Positions 25,734 through 33,982 of a stretch of DNA of 64,000 bases are shown here, one piece after another. The DNA comes from Lachnospiraceae bacterium Zagget2 (lineage in GTDB: Bacteria; Bacillota; Clostridia; Lachnospirales; Lachnospiraceae). The notes under the pieces were generated by a model, which was not told where the DNA came from, ran no database searches, and worked only from the letters and a program-made list of their open reading frames with translations. The position numbers and the translations under genes were made by a program. The first letter of the stretch is position 1, and each line of letters starts with the position of its first letter. Where the stretch lies: assembly GCA_001941045.1 (NCBI GenBank), contig MSHD01000033.1, forward strand, positions 30,880 to 94,879, given 5' to 3'.

Positions 25734-26471
25734 ATGGATCGAGAGAAAAAAGAGCAACTGATGGATGCGTTTCGCCGCTTTCAGATGGGCGAGAACGAGG
25801 CCTTTAACGAGGTGTACAGCCTGACGCAGAAGCTTGTACGCTACGTCGCCTGGTCTGTCTGCCATGATTGGGAACTGGCGGAGGACGCGCTGCAGGAGAC
25901 GTATATTTCCATCATACAGTATAAGGACAGGCTGGAAAATCTGGAGGCGATCGAGGGCTGGATCGGAAGAATCGCGGGCAATAAGGTGCGGGATATGTGG
26001 AGAAAAAATGCAAAGACGACGCTGCTCTCTGAGGAGGAGCAGTTCCTGTTCGACGAGCAGGAGGAGCCGGATGTGCTGAAGCTGCCGTGGGAGGCCGCGG
26101 ACAGCAGGGAGACGCAGCGGCTGATCCGCGACATCCTGGATCGGCTCCCCGAGGAGCAACGGCTCGTGCTGACGGAGTGCGAGTACAATGGCCTGAAGGT
26201 GCGCGAGGTGGCGGAATACTATGGCGTCCCGGAGGGAACGGTGAAGACCTGGCGCAGGAAAGCGAAGGCCGCGGTGAAGGCGGAGGTGGAGCGCCTGTAC
26301 CGGGAAGAGGATACGAGGCTCTACACGGTGCTCGAGGATATGGCGATCTACTGGGCGATCCATTTTGCAGTTCTGGAGACGGAGGAGAGAGAGATGCCGG
26401 CGAAGGTCGCGCAGTGCCTTGCATCTCTGGAGAGGGAAAAGACGCCGGAGCGGGAGCGTCTGCTGCACTGA
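25734..26471 (+). CDS. ECF-type RNA polymerase sigma factor
   Basis: The 245-residue protein has sigma region 2 (about residues 15-90: ELAEDALQETYISI, EGWIGRIAGNKVRDMWRK) and region 4 (about residues 130-185: LPEEQRLVLTECEYNGLKVREVAEYYGVPEGTVKTW), with no regions 1 or 3, as in ECF sigma factors. The acidic DWELAED patch needed for core binding is intact. A tail of about 55 residues after region 4 is extra. No anti-sigma gene is adjacent; instead the gene is embedded between kinase genes downstream of PP2C. It is the obvious candidate to recognise the eight AAAACC-N16-CGTCT sites in this island. Confidence 0.9.
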   Translation: MDREKKEQLMDAFRRFQMGENEAFNEVYSLTQKLVRYVAWSVCHDWELAEDALQETYISIIQYKDRLENLEAIEGWIGRIAGNKVRDMWRKNAKTTLLSEEEQFLFDEQEEPDVLKLPWEAADSRETQRLIRDILDRLPEEQRLVLTECEYNGLKVREVAEYYGVPEGTVKTWRRKAKAAVKAEVERLYREEDTRLYTVLEDMAIYWAIHFAVLETEEREMPAKVAQCLASLEREKTPERERLLH

Positions 26472-26496
26472 CAGGAAGGCTCAGGAGGGAAAAAGC

Positions 26497-29400
26497 GTGG
26501 AACAGTCAAGGCTTGCGAAAAAAATGGAGAGCTACGCGCAGCTTTATGTGCGAAGCGACCGGGGAGGGGCGCTTCCGACGCCCCTGTCGGAGGGCTATAT
26601 TCTGTATGTGATCATGCGCTTCGCAGATCCGGAACCGCTGAAGGAGGATCTGGCTGTCTGCGGGGCGGAGGAACTCGACGGACTTCGCAGACGGCTCGCG
26701 GAAGACAGACCCTTTACCGTGACGAGACTCGAATTTCGGGAAATGCTGAATAAAGCGCCCGCCCCGGGCAGGGAGGACGACGAGCGCTACAGGCGCGTGA
26801 TCGTGAGGATGGCGCAGAAAAAGGCTGTGGAGCGGGGGCAGGAGAAGGTCACCATCGACTGTTATCTTGACGCGATCCTGGGAAATCCGGACGCGCTGGT
26901 GCGGAGGATTCTGCGCCGCTCTGTGCCGACTCCCGTTCCCGCGCCTGCGTCTGTACCGCTCCCCGATATGGGATGCATGAAAGCGTTTTTTTCCTTTTCC
27001 GGCGAAAAGCAGAGGCTCCGGAAAAGCCTGCGCGGACGGATCATCGGGCAGGACGAGGCCGTGGACGCTTTTGCCGATGGAATCCTCGCCTCCCGGATGT
27101 TTCAGGAGGAGGGAAATGTGAGGCCGAAGGGGCTTTTCGTTTTCGCTGGCCCTCCCGGCGTGGGGAAGACTCTGCTGGCTGTGGAGGGCGCGCGGGAACT
27201 CGGCATACCGGTCCGGCGTTTTGACATGAGCGAGTACGCCCACAGCGAGTCCTATGTGGGGCTGACTGGGAGCGATAAGGTGTGGAAGGGTGCGGAGAGA
27301 GGCAGCCTGACCTCCTTCGTGGAGGACTGCGCCGAACAGAAGAAGGAGTGCTTTCTGATTTTTGATGAGATTGAGAAGGCGCACCCGAACACGATCCATT
27401 TGTTCCTGCAGATTCTCGACGCGGGGCGGCTGACGGACGCTTTCACGAAGCGGACCGTCTCCTTTGGCAATTCCTTTATTGTGTTTACGACGAATGCGGG
27501 CAGGAGCCTGTATGAGGAGGGAAAGCAGCCGGCGAAGAACCTGGCGAAATCCGTGATCATGGACGCGCTGCGAAACGATATCAATCCCGCGACGGGCGAA
27601 GCCTTTTTCCCGGAAGCGATCTGCTCCCGGCTCGGCACAGGCTGTGTCGCGATGTTCCGGCATTTGTCGGTCTACGATCTTGTCTGCATCGAGGTCGCGG
27701 AGATGAATCGCTACGCGCGGATGTTTCAGCGCAGCTATGGGCCGGAGGTCGTTGTAGACGAGCAGATTCCCTTCCTGCTTCTCTTGCGCCTCGGCGGGGA
27801 GTGCGACGCGAGGACCTTTCGTGCGGAGGGAGAGCGCTTCATCAAAAACGAACTTTTCGCGCTGGCAGAGACAGCCAGCGAGTCGAAGGTCGTGTGCTCC
27901 CTGAAAAAGAATAACCGGATCCATTTCAAGGTACACGAAAACAGCCGCCGGGAGCTCGCGCGCCTGCTCAGCGGCACGCAGGAAAAGGAGAGCATCCTGC
28001 TGGTTTCCGAGAACAGCGGGAACCTGGAGGAATGCGGGAAGCTGCTGGAGGGCGGCGCGTACAATATCGTCCCCGCCGACAGCTACCGCAGAGCTGCGGA
28101 AATCATAAGGGAGGGGGAGATCTGCCCGGCCGTGCTGCTCGTGGATCTGCCCGACGAGGAGATCCTGGAGGGGACGAGGCGTTTTGTCGACCGTTCGCCG
28201 CTTCGCGCAAGCTTTTATGATTCCTTCCTCCATTTTCTGGAAAACGCGGCTGCGGAGCTGCCCGGGACGTCGATCTATGTCCTGATGTTTGAGGGCTGCT
28301 ATGACCCCGCTGACCTGGAGCGGGAGCTCTCCTGCCGGGGTGTGGCGGGTCTGATCGACGTGCGGAACCGAAGACAGATCGCGGCGGAGATCTACGGCTG
28401 TATCGAGAGAAACCGCATGGGCCAGATCGCGCACCGCTTTGCCCGGGAGAAGAAGGGGTTGTCCTTTACGACCTCACCGAACGATGAGAACGGGGAGCTG
28501 GCGATCCGCCTGCGCGGCTTTCGGGTGGAGACGCTGGTGTCGGGGAGTGACAGCGACGCGCTGCTCTCTGACGAGCGGATGCCCTCGGTTACCTTCGACG
28601 ACTACATCGGTGGTGAAACGGTTAAAAATGAAGTGAGGGCCTTTGTCAGCTACCTTAAAAACCCGGGGAAATACAGGAACAGGGGTGATGCGCAGCCTCG
28701 TGGGATCCTGCTGTATGGCCCGCCCGGTAAGGGCAAGACCTTTTTCGCGAAGGCGTTGGCGCATGAGGCCGACGTGCCTTTTTTCCCGGCCAATGGCAGC
28801 AGCTTTATCGATCAGTACGCAGGAAGCGACCCGAAGGCGATCCGCGAGCTCTTCCACAAGGCCCGCAAGTATGCGCCGTCCATCATTTTCATCGATGAGA
28901 TCGACGCGATCGCGGGGAGGAGGACCGGCGAGTACCGGGCGGCGGAGGAGACGTTGAATATGCTCCTGTCAGAGCTGGACGGCTTTGACGCGGACGGCGG
29001 CAGGCCGGTCTTCTTCGTCGCCGCGACGAACTATGGGATAGACCAGAATTCCGCAACGGCGCTGGATCCGGCGCTGGTCCGGAGGTTTACAAAGACGATC
29101 TATGTGGGCGAGCCGTCCTGGGAGGAGCGTCGGGAATTTATCAGAAGGAGCGTCGAAAAATATCCGGGTGCTTTGAACGCTGCGGAGCTGGACGGACTGG
29201 CGGCCAGAAGTGCCGGACTGAACTACAGTGGCCTTAAGAATATCGTGGAGGCTGCTGCGCGCGAAGCGCAGAACCGCGAGGCTGCGGTCACGGCGAAGCT
29301 GCTGGATGACGCGTTAGAAACCTGGCTCTTCGGGGAGAAGAAGGTCTGGGACGCGGTGGCTATGGAGCGCAGCGCCTGGCACGAGGCCGGCCATGCCTTA

Positions 29401-29883
29401 ATCTACCGGAACGCGGGCCGTACGCCGGAGTATATCACGATCGAGGCGCGGGGTAATTACGGCGGCTATGTCATGTCAGCGGAGCCTGATGAGGGAACGG
29501 TGACGAGGGAGGCGCTTCGCACGCAGATCCGGGCCAGCCTGGCCGGCAGGGCGGCGGAGCTGCTCCGCTATGGGAAGGAGGCGGGGCTCTCCGTTGGTCC
29601 GGCCGAGGACTTCCGGCAGGCGGGAGCTCTGATCAGTGCCTATGTCTGCGAATACGGGATGGACGAGCGGCTGGGTCTGATCTATGTGCCGGATTTGCAG
29701 CATCCGCCGGAGGAGGTCCGGAAGCGGATCAACGAGCTGATGAATGAATTTCTGGAGGAGACGATTCATGAGCTCGAGGGCGTGAAGGACGCGCTGCAGC
29801 GGCTCGCCGATGCGCTGCTTCGGAAAAACAGGATGAATGCCCGCGAGATCGAGGAGGTTCTGGGGGAAGCGAAGCATGTATGA
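26497..29883 (+). CDS. Clp-type AAA / receiver-like / FtsH-type AAA / M41 protease fusion
   Basis: The product of 1128 residues combines parts of two protease machines. Residues 1-150 resemble a Clp N domain (TIDCYLDAILGNPDALVRRIL). A ClpA/ClpB-type AAA module follows (GPPGVGKTLLA near 217, FDEIEKAH near 288, RLTDAFTKRTVSFGNSF). Residues about 500-610 look like a degenerate receiver fold (ESILLVSENSGN; PAVLLVDLPDEE). Then comes an FtsH-type AAA (LLYGPPGKGKTFFAKA near 740, IIFIDEIDAIAG) and an M41 peptidase with zinc motif HEAGH near 960 and ligand region GPAEDFRQA. No membrane helix is seen, unlike normal FtsH. The GTG at 26497 after CAGGAGGG is the better start; the track ORF begins inside the sigma gene. 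Confidence 0.9.
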   Translation: MEQSRLAKKMESYAQLYVRSDRGGALPTPLSEGYILYVIMRFADPEPLKEDLAVCGAEELDGLRRRLAEDRPFTVTRLEFREMLNKAPAPGREDDERYRRVIVRMAQKKAVERGQEKVTIDCYLDAILGNPDALVRRILRRSVPTPVPAPASVPLPDMGCMKAFFSFSGEKQRLRKSLRGRIIGQDEAVDAFADGILASRMFQEEGNVRPKGLFVFAGPPGVGKTLLAVEGARELGIPVRRFDMSEYAHSESYVGLTGSDKVWKGAERGSLTSFVEDCAEQKKECFLIFDEIEKAHPNTIHLFLQILDAGRLTDAFTKRTVSFGNSFIVFTTNAGRSLYEEGKQPAKNLAKSVIMDALRNDINPATGEAFFPEAICSRLGTGCVAMFRHLSVYDLVCIEVAEMNRYARMFQRSYGPEVVVDEQIPFLLLLRLGGECDARTFRAEGERFIKNELFALAETASESKVVCSLKKNNRIHFKVHENSRRELARLLSGTQEKESILLVSENSGNLEECGKLLEGGAYNIVPADSYRRAAEIIREGEICPAVLLVDLPDEEILEGTRRFVDRSPLRASFYDSFLHFLENAAAELPGTSIYVLMFEGCYDPADLERELSCRGVAGLIDVRNRRQIAAEIYGCIERNRMGQIAHRFAREKKGLSFTTSPNDENGELAIRLRGFRVETLVSGSDSDALLSDERMPSVTFDDYIGGETVKNEVRAFVSYLKNPGKYRNRGDAQPRGILLYGPPGKGKTFFAKALAHEADVPFFPANGSSFIDQYAGSDPKAIRELFHKARKYAPSIIFIDEIDAIAGRRTGEYRAAEETLNMLLSELDGFDADGGRPVFFVAATNYGIDQNSATALDPALVRRFTKTIYVGEPSWEERREFIRRSVEKYPGALNAAELDGLAARSAGLNYSGLKNIVEAAAREAQNREAAVTAKLLDDALETWLFGEKKVWDAVAMERSAWHEAGHALIYRNAGRTPEYITIEARGNYGGYVMSAEPDEGTVTREALRTQIRASLAGRAAELLRYGKEAGLSVGPAEDFRQAGALISAYVCEYGMDERLGLIYVPDLQHPPEEVRKRINELMNEFLEETIHELEGVKDALQRLADALLRKNRMNAREIEEVLGEAKHV

Positions 29884-31312
29884 GCTGAGCAGGGAGGAAG
29901 AGATCAATCTGCTGATGGAGCTGAACCGGCGCAGGCTGCCTTTCCGGCAATACGAGTTCTGTGCGATCAACGGGGAACCGGAGCTGGGGACCGGGGGATC
30001 GGGCGTGGTCTTTGCCCTCAGAAGCAGGAAACGCCGCCATCGGGAACACTTTGCGGTCAAGGTGATCGGTCTTAGGGGAAATATTTACCGGAAGGACGCC
30101 GAACGGCTGGCGGAGGAGATCCGGCTGCAGCGCGAGGTACAGGCGGGCTGCCCGTATGGCGTCGTGGAGATCCTGGAAGAGAAGTCCCTCTATGTGCGCT
30201 TTGACGAAAACGCAGGGATCCTGGACGTCGCCGCGGAGGAGCCACCAGAGAATCTGCGGGACTATCGCCTGCTGCTGTTCATCCGGATGGAACTGCTGGC
30301 TCCGCTGCTTACCTGGGATCAGAACCGGTGCCCCCGGGTCGCGATGACCGGTGAGTGGATGGATTCCGGGGAGGAAGAGCCAGATTTCCGGTCCGACGGG
30401 GAGGAAGCAGTGCTTAATTTCGCGCTGGATATCGGGGAGGCGATCCTGGTGGCTCATGAGCACAGGCCGCCGATCCTGCACCGGGATATCAAGCTGGAGA
30501 ACACCTTCTATTATCCGGAGACAAATCACCATATGGGGCGCAGCGGCTTTAAGCTCGGAGATTTCGGCCTGGCCCGGATCACGGAGGGCGGAGGCGCCAG
30601 CACCAGAGGCGTGGGGACGACGGGTAATATCGCGCCGGAGGCGGAGGGCCGGGGCCGGGACGGAGATAAATATGATGAGCGGGCGGATATCTATTCCTTC
30701 GGGATCATGCTGTATCTGCTCCTGAATGATCTGAACTATCCGGGCTCCGACCGCTATCGCTGTAATTGGGAGCTGCAGTATCTGCATCCGGAAAGCCCGT
30801 TTCCGGAGCCCATTCACGGCTCGCCAGAGCTGCGAGGGATCGTACTGCGTGCATGCAGCTATCGCCCCGAGGATCGCTATCAGAGTATGGCGGAACTGCT
30901 GCATGAGGTCGGGCAGCTGAAGGAATACAGATATCCGGGATCCTGCATGCGTCCGGAAGTGGAATCGTTTCAGACGAAGGGGCAGGAATGGGTATATCTT
31001 TATTACCGTGGCGACTCTTGGTGGGAACTGGCAGGGAATCTGGAATACTGGGCGGCCAGATTTTACCAGAGAGGAGAATATCGAAGCGCGCTTGTGCTGA
31101 CTCGGTATCTTGCAGGGAGTGACAATCCCTATGGACAGAGGATGCTGGGGGTACTCTATATGTATGGCGCAGGTGTGGAAGCGGATCTCGAGGAGGCGTT
31201 CTCCTGGCTTGCGAAGGCTGCAGCGCAGGGAGACGACATGTCCGCAAAATTGCTGGAAGGGCTGCACGTGGAACGATCGGATATACAGGAGGGAGACATA
31301 AGAGATGCCTGA
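29876..31312 (+). CDS. Ser/Thr protein kinase with Sel1 repeats
   Basis: The 478-residue protein has a complete kinase domain (GTGGSGVVFAL near residue 38, FAVKVIGL, LHRDIKLEN near 201, LGDFGLARI near 228, GNIAPEAE) preceded by the island signature LNRRRLPFRQYEF. The C-terminal part holds Sel1-like repeats (QRMLGVLYMYGAGVEADLEEAFSWLAKAA shortened here). No membrane helix is present. The ATG at 29876 overlaps the stop of the protease fusion gene by eight bases; the track start at 29837 lies deeper inside that gene. It is the active counterpart of the pseudokinase at 22702, which has the same domain order. Confidence 0.9.
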   Translation: MYELSREEEINLLMELNRRRLPFRQYEFCAINGEPELGTGGSGVVFALRSRKRRHREHFAVKVIGLRGNIYRKDAERLAEEIRLQREVQAGCPYGVVEILEEKSLYVRFDENAGILDVAAEEPPENLRDYRLLLFIRMELLAPLLTWDQNRCPRVAMTGEWMDSGEEEPDFRSDGEEAVLNFALDIGEAILVAHEHRPPILHRDIKLENTFYYPETNHHMGRSGFKLGDFGLARITEGGGASTRGVGTTGNIAPEAEGRGRDGDKYDERADIYSFGIMLYLLLNDLNYPGSDRYRCNWELQYLHPESPFPEPIHGSPELRGIVLRACSYRPEDRYQSMAELLHEVGQLKEYRYPGSCMRPEVESFQTKGQEWVYLYYRGDSWWELAGNLEYWAARFYQRGEYRSALVLTRYLAGSDNPYGQRMLGVLYMYGAGVEADLEEAFSWLAKAAAQGDDMSAKLLEGLHVERSDIQEGDIRDA

Positions 31313-32879
31313 GATGAGAAAGGAGAGCCGCGACCGCTTCCTGCGGGAGCTTAACGAGCGCAGGATCCCCTTTGAACGTTATGAATTTGTTCAGGATGAA
31401 ATGGGCATGAAGGAACTGGGAGGAGGCAGCTTCGGCATCGTCTATGAGGGGAGAGGGCGCGAATGGCTTGCCGGAAATGACTGCGCGATCAAGGTGCTTG
31501 GATTTCGGGAGACGGTTTACCCGGATCAGATCGGGCAGATTGAGAAAGAAATTCGCCTGCAGAACGAGCTGTACGGGAGCTGCCCGGGCGGCGTCGTCCG
31601 GATCGAGGACGCGAAATTCCTCTACGTGCGCTTTGGTGAGGAGGGCGAGCTGCTGGAGGTGGCCGGGGACAGGCCGGAGGAAAAAGGGGAGGAGTATCAG
31701 ATATTCGTCTTCGTCGTGATGGAAAAGCTCCGTCCGCTGCTTGGCGGCGCCAGGAGCGGACGGCCATATCTGACGAATGAAGCGCTGGCCGCCTGCGAGG
31801 AGAGCGAGCTTCTGAAGTTCGCGCTGGAGATCGGAGATGTGCTCCGGACGGCGCATGAGCACAAGCCGCCGATCCTGCACCGCGACATCAAGCTGGAAAA
31901 TATTTTTTACTCCGAGGTCTATCAGGTCTATAAGCTCGGTGATTTCGGGATAGCCCGGGCGGCGGAGGGCGGAAACGCCAGCACCCGGGGAGCGGGGACC
32001 TGGGGGAATATCGCGCCCGAGGCGGAGGACTGGGGAATCGGGGGCTCCGGCTACGACCAGCGCGCGGATATCTACTCTTTCGGCATTATGCTGTATCTGC
32101 TCCTGAACGATCTGAACTATCCGGGCTCCGATGAATACCGCTGTGAACGCCACGTCCAGTACAACCAGGATGCGCAGCCACTCCCCGAGCCCGCGCACGG
32201 CTCGGAGGAGCTGAGAAGAATCGCGCTGAAAGCCTGCAGCTACTGGCCGGAGGACCGCTATCAGTCGGCGGCAGAGCTGCTGAAGGACCTGCGCGCCGCG
32301 CAGGAGTGGGCAACGTTTCCGCAGGAGCCTGCCGCTCCCGCATGGCCGGAGGAAGAGGAAGGGATCGTAGTGAGCCGCTATGGAGAGCCGGAGCCGACTG
32401 AGGAAGCAGAGGAATTTCCTGCGTCGGTACAGTCGGAGGAAGCGTCCGGGGAGCGGGGAGAGCGGCAGGACGGCTCACCGCGTGCGTTTCCCTTTGACAC
32501 TGCGCGGATGGAGCCGATCTGGAGCTGGATACCGGCGGGCTTCCTGCTCTGCGTGATCGGCTCGGGCATGTCCTTCTCCATCGATCGCTTTACGCCGAAC
32601 CTGCAGATCGCGCTGGGAGTCGCGCTGGGATACACCGGCATGAGCCTGATCGTCGAGGCGGTCGCGTCCTGGACCTTCCGTCTGCTTTTTAACGCGGCCC
32701 GATTCTGCGTGGTCGTCTGCGGCCCGGCCTGCATGCTTCTGCTTGGCTGGCTGTCTATCTGGTATCAGTGGACGATGATAAGGGGAAGCGTTCTGGAATA
32801 TAGCGGAATCGTGAGTTTTCTGCTCGTCGGTCTCGTGAACCTGGTATTCCGGCCCGGCAGGAAAGCGAAAAAAGGATAG
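31305..32879 (+). CDS. Membrane-anchored Ser/Thr protein kinase
   Basis: The 524-residue protein has the signature LNERRIPFERYEF, then a full kinase domain (GGGSFGIVYEG, CAIKVLGF, LHRDIKLEN, LGDFGIARA, GNIAPEAED), an acidic linker (about 345-400) and three to four membrane helices at the C terminus (residues about 404-518). The kinase domain is therefore cytosolic and tethered. Its start overlaps the preceding kinase gene by eight bases. It closes the operon before the terminator at 32898 and is an intact guide for the interrupted kinase at 23989. Confidence 0.9.
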   Translation: MPEMRKESRDRFLRELNERRIPFERYEFVQDEMGMKELGGGSFGIVYEGRGREWLAGNDCAIKVLGFRETVYPDQIGQIEKEIRLQNELYGSCPGGVVRIEDAKFLYVRFGEEGELLEVAGDRPEEKGEEYQIFVFVVMEKLRPLLGGARSGRPYLTNEALAACEESELLKFALEIGDVLRTAHEHKPPILHRDIKLENIFYSEVYQVYKLGDFGIARAAEGGNASTRGAGTWGNIAPEAEDWGIGGSGYDQRADIYSFGIMLYLLLNDLNYPGSDEYRCERHVQYNQDAQPLPEPAHGSEELRRIALKACSYWPEDRYQSAAELLKDLRAAQEWATFPQEPAAPAWPEEEEGIVVSRYGEPEPTEEAEEFPASVQSEEASGERGERQDGSPRAFPFDTARMEPIWSWIPAGFLLCVIGSGMSFSIDRFTPNLQIALGVALGYTGMSLIVEAVASWTFRLLFNAARFCVVVCGPACMLLLGWLSIWYQWTMIRGSVLEYSGIVSFLLVGLVNLVFRPGRKAKKG

Positions 32880-32897
32880 AAAGTATAAAAAAGGTGT

Positions 32898-32926
32898 AAA
32901 AAGACGGTCGCGAAGACCGTCTTTTT
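32898..32926 (+). terminator. Terminator of the phosphatase-kinase-sigma operon
   Basis: A 9-bp stem AAGACGGTC / GACCGTCTT with loop GCGAA, A-rich before and T-rich after. Confidence 0.92.
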
Positions 32927-32957
32927 ATATGTGTCAGAAATCTTTTCAAACTGCTGT

Positions 32958-32986
32958 AAAACCAATTGGAAATCTCCTGCGTCTTA
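32958..32986 (+). promoter_or_regulatory. ECF-type promoter, copy C, antisense to the HTH gene
   Basis: AAAACC (32958-32963), 16 bases, CGTCTTA (32980-32986). The transcript would cross the minus-strand HTH gene at 33008-33226 in antisense and continue into the GrpE-Hsp70 genes. A 26-codon ORF (33002-33082) follows an AAAGGGAG site but may be chance. Confidence 0.65.
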
Positions 32987-33007
32987 TATACAGAAAGGGA
33001 GATGAAT

Positions 33008-33226
33008 TTACAGGACCTGGTCGTCCTCGGAGGGCTGATAGCGGACGATATCCTCCACATTACAGTCCAGAATGCGGCATAGATCATTCAGCGTTTTGGT
33101 GGAGATGTCCTGGTTGTGCTTCAGCCTGTGCAGGGTGCTGAAAGAGATGTGATGTGTATTCGTCAATGTGTACCAGTTCTCGCCGGATTTTTTAAGCGTT
33201 TCCCAGAAAGGAGTGTAATCTATCAT
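33008..33226 (-). CDS. Small Cro/CI-type HTH regulator
   Basis: A 72-residue DNA-binding protein of the short Xre type common in Firmicutes (ISFSTLHRLKHNQDISTKTLNDLCRILDCNVEDI). It is divergent from the GrpE-Hsp70 operon; the 88 bases to the track start on the other strand contain a palindrome overlapping a sigma-A promoter, so it may repress that operon, itself, or both. Its DNA is more AT-rich than the neighbours. Confidence 0.85.
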   Translation of the reverse strand: MIDYTPFWETLKKSGENWYTLTNTHHISFSTLHRLKHNQDISTKTLNDLCRILDCNVEDIVRYQPSEDDQVL

Positions 33227-33276
33227 GTCCCACCGCCATATTTAGGATGATTTTATGGTAAATAAGAAATTTTAAC

Positions 33277-33305
33277 TTGTATATATTCGTAAAAACGAAT
33301 ATACT
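33277..33305 (+). promoter_or_regulatory. Sigma-A promoter with palindromic operator before the GrpE-like gene
   Basis: TTGTAT (33277-33282), 17 bases, TATACT (33300-33305). The spacer carries TATATTCG-N6-CGAATATA (33282-33303), a perfect 8-bp inverted repeat that is the natural binding site for the adjacent HTH protein. Confidence 0.72.
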
Positions 33306-33346
33306 GGAAAGGTATGGACAGAGAATTTTGTCAAAAGGAGAGGAAA

Positions 33347-33982
33347 ATGGAAGAAATAAAACGGGAAGATCCGGAGATCGAAGAGACAGATGCAAAAGAG
33401 CTGCCAGATGAGGAGGAGATTGCAGAGCAGCCGGATGGCGAAGAGATCCAGGAGGCAGAGACGGGGGAAAAGGAAGATGTATACCGGATTTTACTGGAAA
33501 AGATGGACGAGCTCCAGAACCTGTTCGAGCAGCGGCTCCGTACAGATGAATATAAGAATCGGCTGTTTGATCAGCTATATGGGGATCTGAAGGAATACCA
33601 GAATGATGTGGTCGCATCGGTCACGACGCCGATGCTGATGGAGATCATCTCGATTCTGGACAGAATGAAAAAGCAGAGCCCTTCGCCGGATCCGGACGAT
33701 TATCCGGGAGCATACGCAGCGCTGCTCCGAAACTGGAACAATGCGGTGGAGGATCTGGAAGATCTGTTATATGCGCAGGATACGGAGCCCTACTCGGTGG
33801 AGGGAGACGTGCCGGACACGAAGCGGCAGAAGATCGTGAAGACGGTCGCTACATCGGACCGGAGCCTGGATAACCAGATCGCGCAGCATCTGTCCGGCGG
33901 CTATGTCAAGAATAACAGGATCATAAAATTTGAGCGCGTCTCAATTTATAAATATCAGGAGGAAAAAAATGCAGAAGAATAA
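33347..33982 (+). CDS. GrpE-like nucleotide exchange factor
   Basis: The 211-residue protein has an acidic N terminus, a helical middle (MDELQNLFEQRLRTDEYKNR; LMEIISILDRM) and a C-terminal beta domain ending SGGYVKNNRIIKFERVSIYK, matching the GrpE pattern that binds Hsp70. The family match is distant. The ATG at 33347 has an AAAAGGAGAGG site; the track start at 33314 would lie within a few bases of the expected transcription start. It overlaps the Hsp70 gene by 14 bases, which supports the assignment. Confidence 0.78.
   Translation: MEEIKREDPEIEETDAKELPDEEEIAEQPDGEEIQEAETGEKEDVYRILLEKMDELQNLFEQRLRTDEYKNRLFDQLYGDLKEYQNDVVASVTTPMLMEIISILDRMKKQSPSPDPDDYPGAYAALLRNWNNAVEDLEDLLYAQDTEPYSVEGDVPDTKRQKIVKTVATSDRSLDNQIAQHLSGGYVKNNRIIKFERVSIYKYQEEKNAEE

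Noticed and set aside
26506-28434. 642-residue minus-strand ORF opposite the protease fusion gene
   Set aside because: Same shadow composition; the plus strand encodes clear AAA motifs in this stretch.
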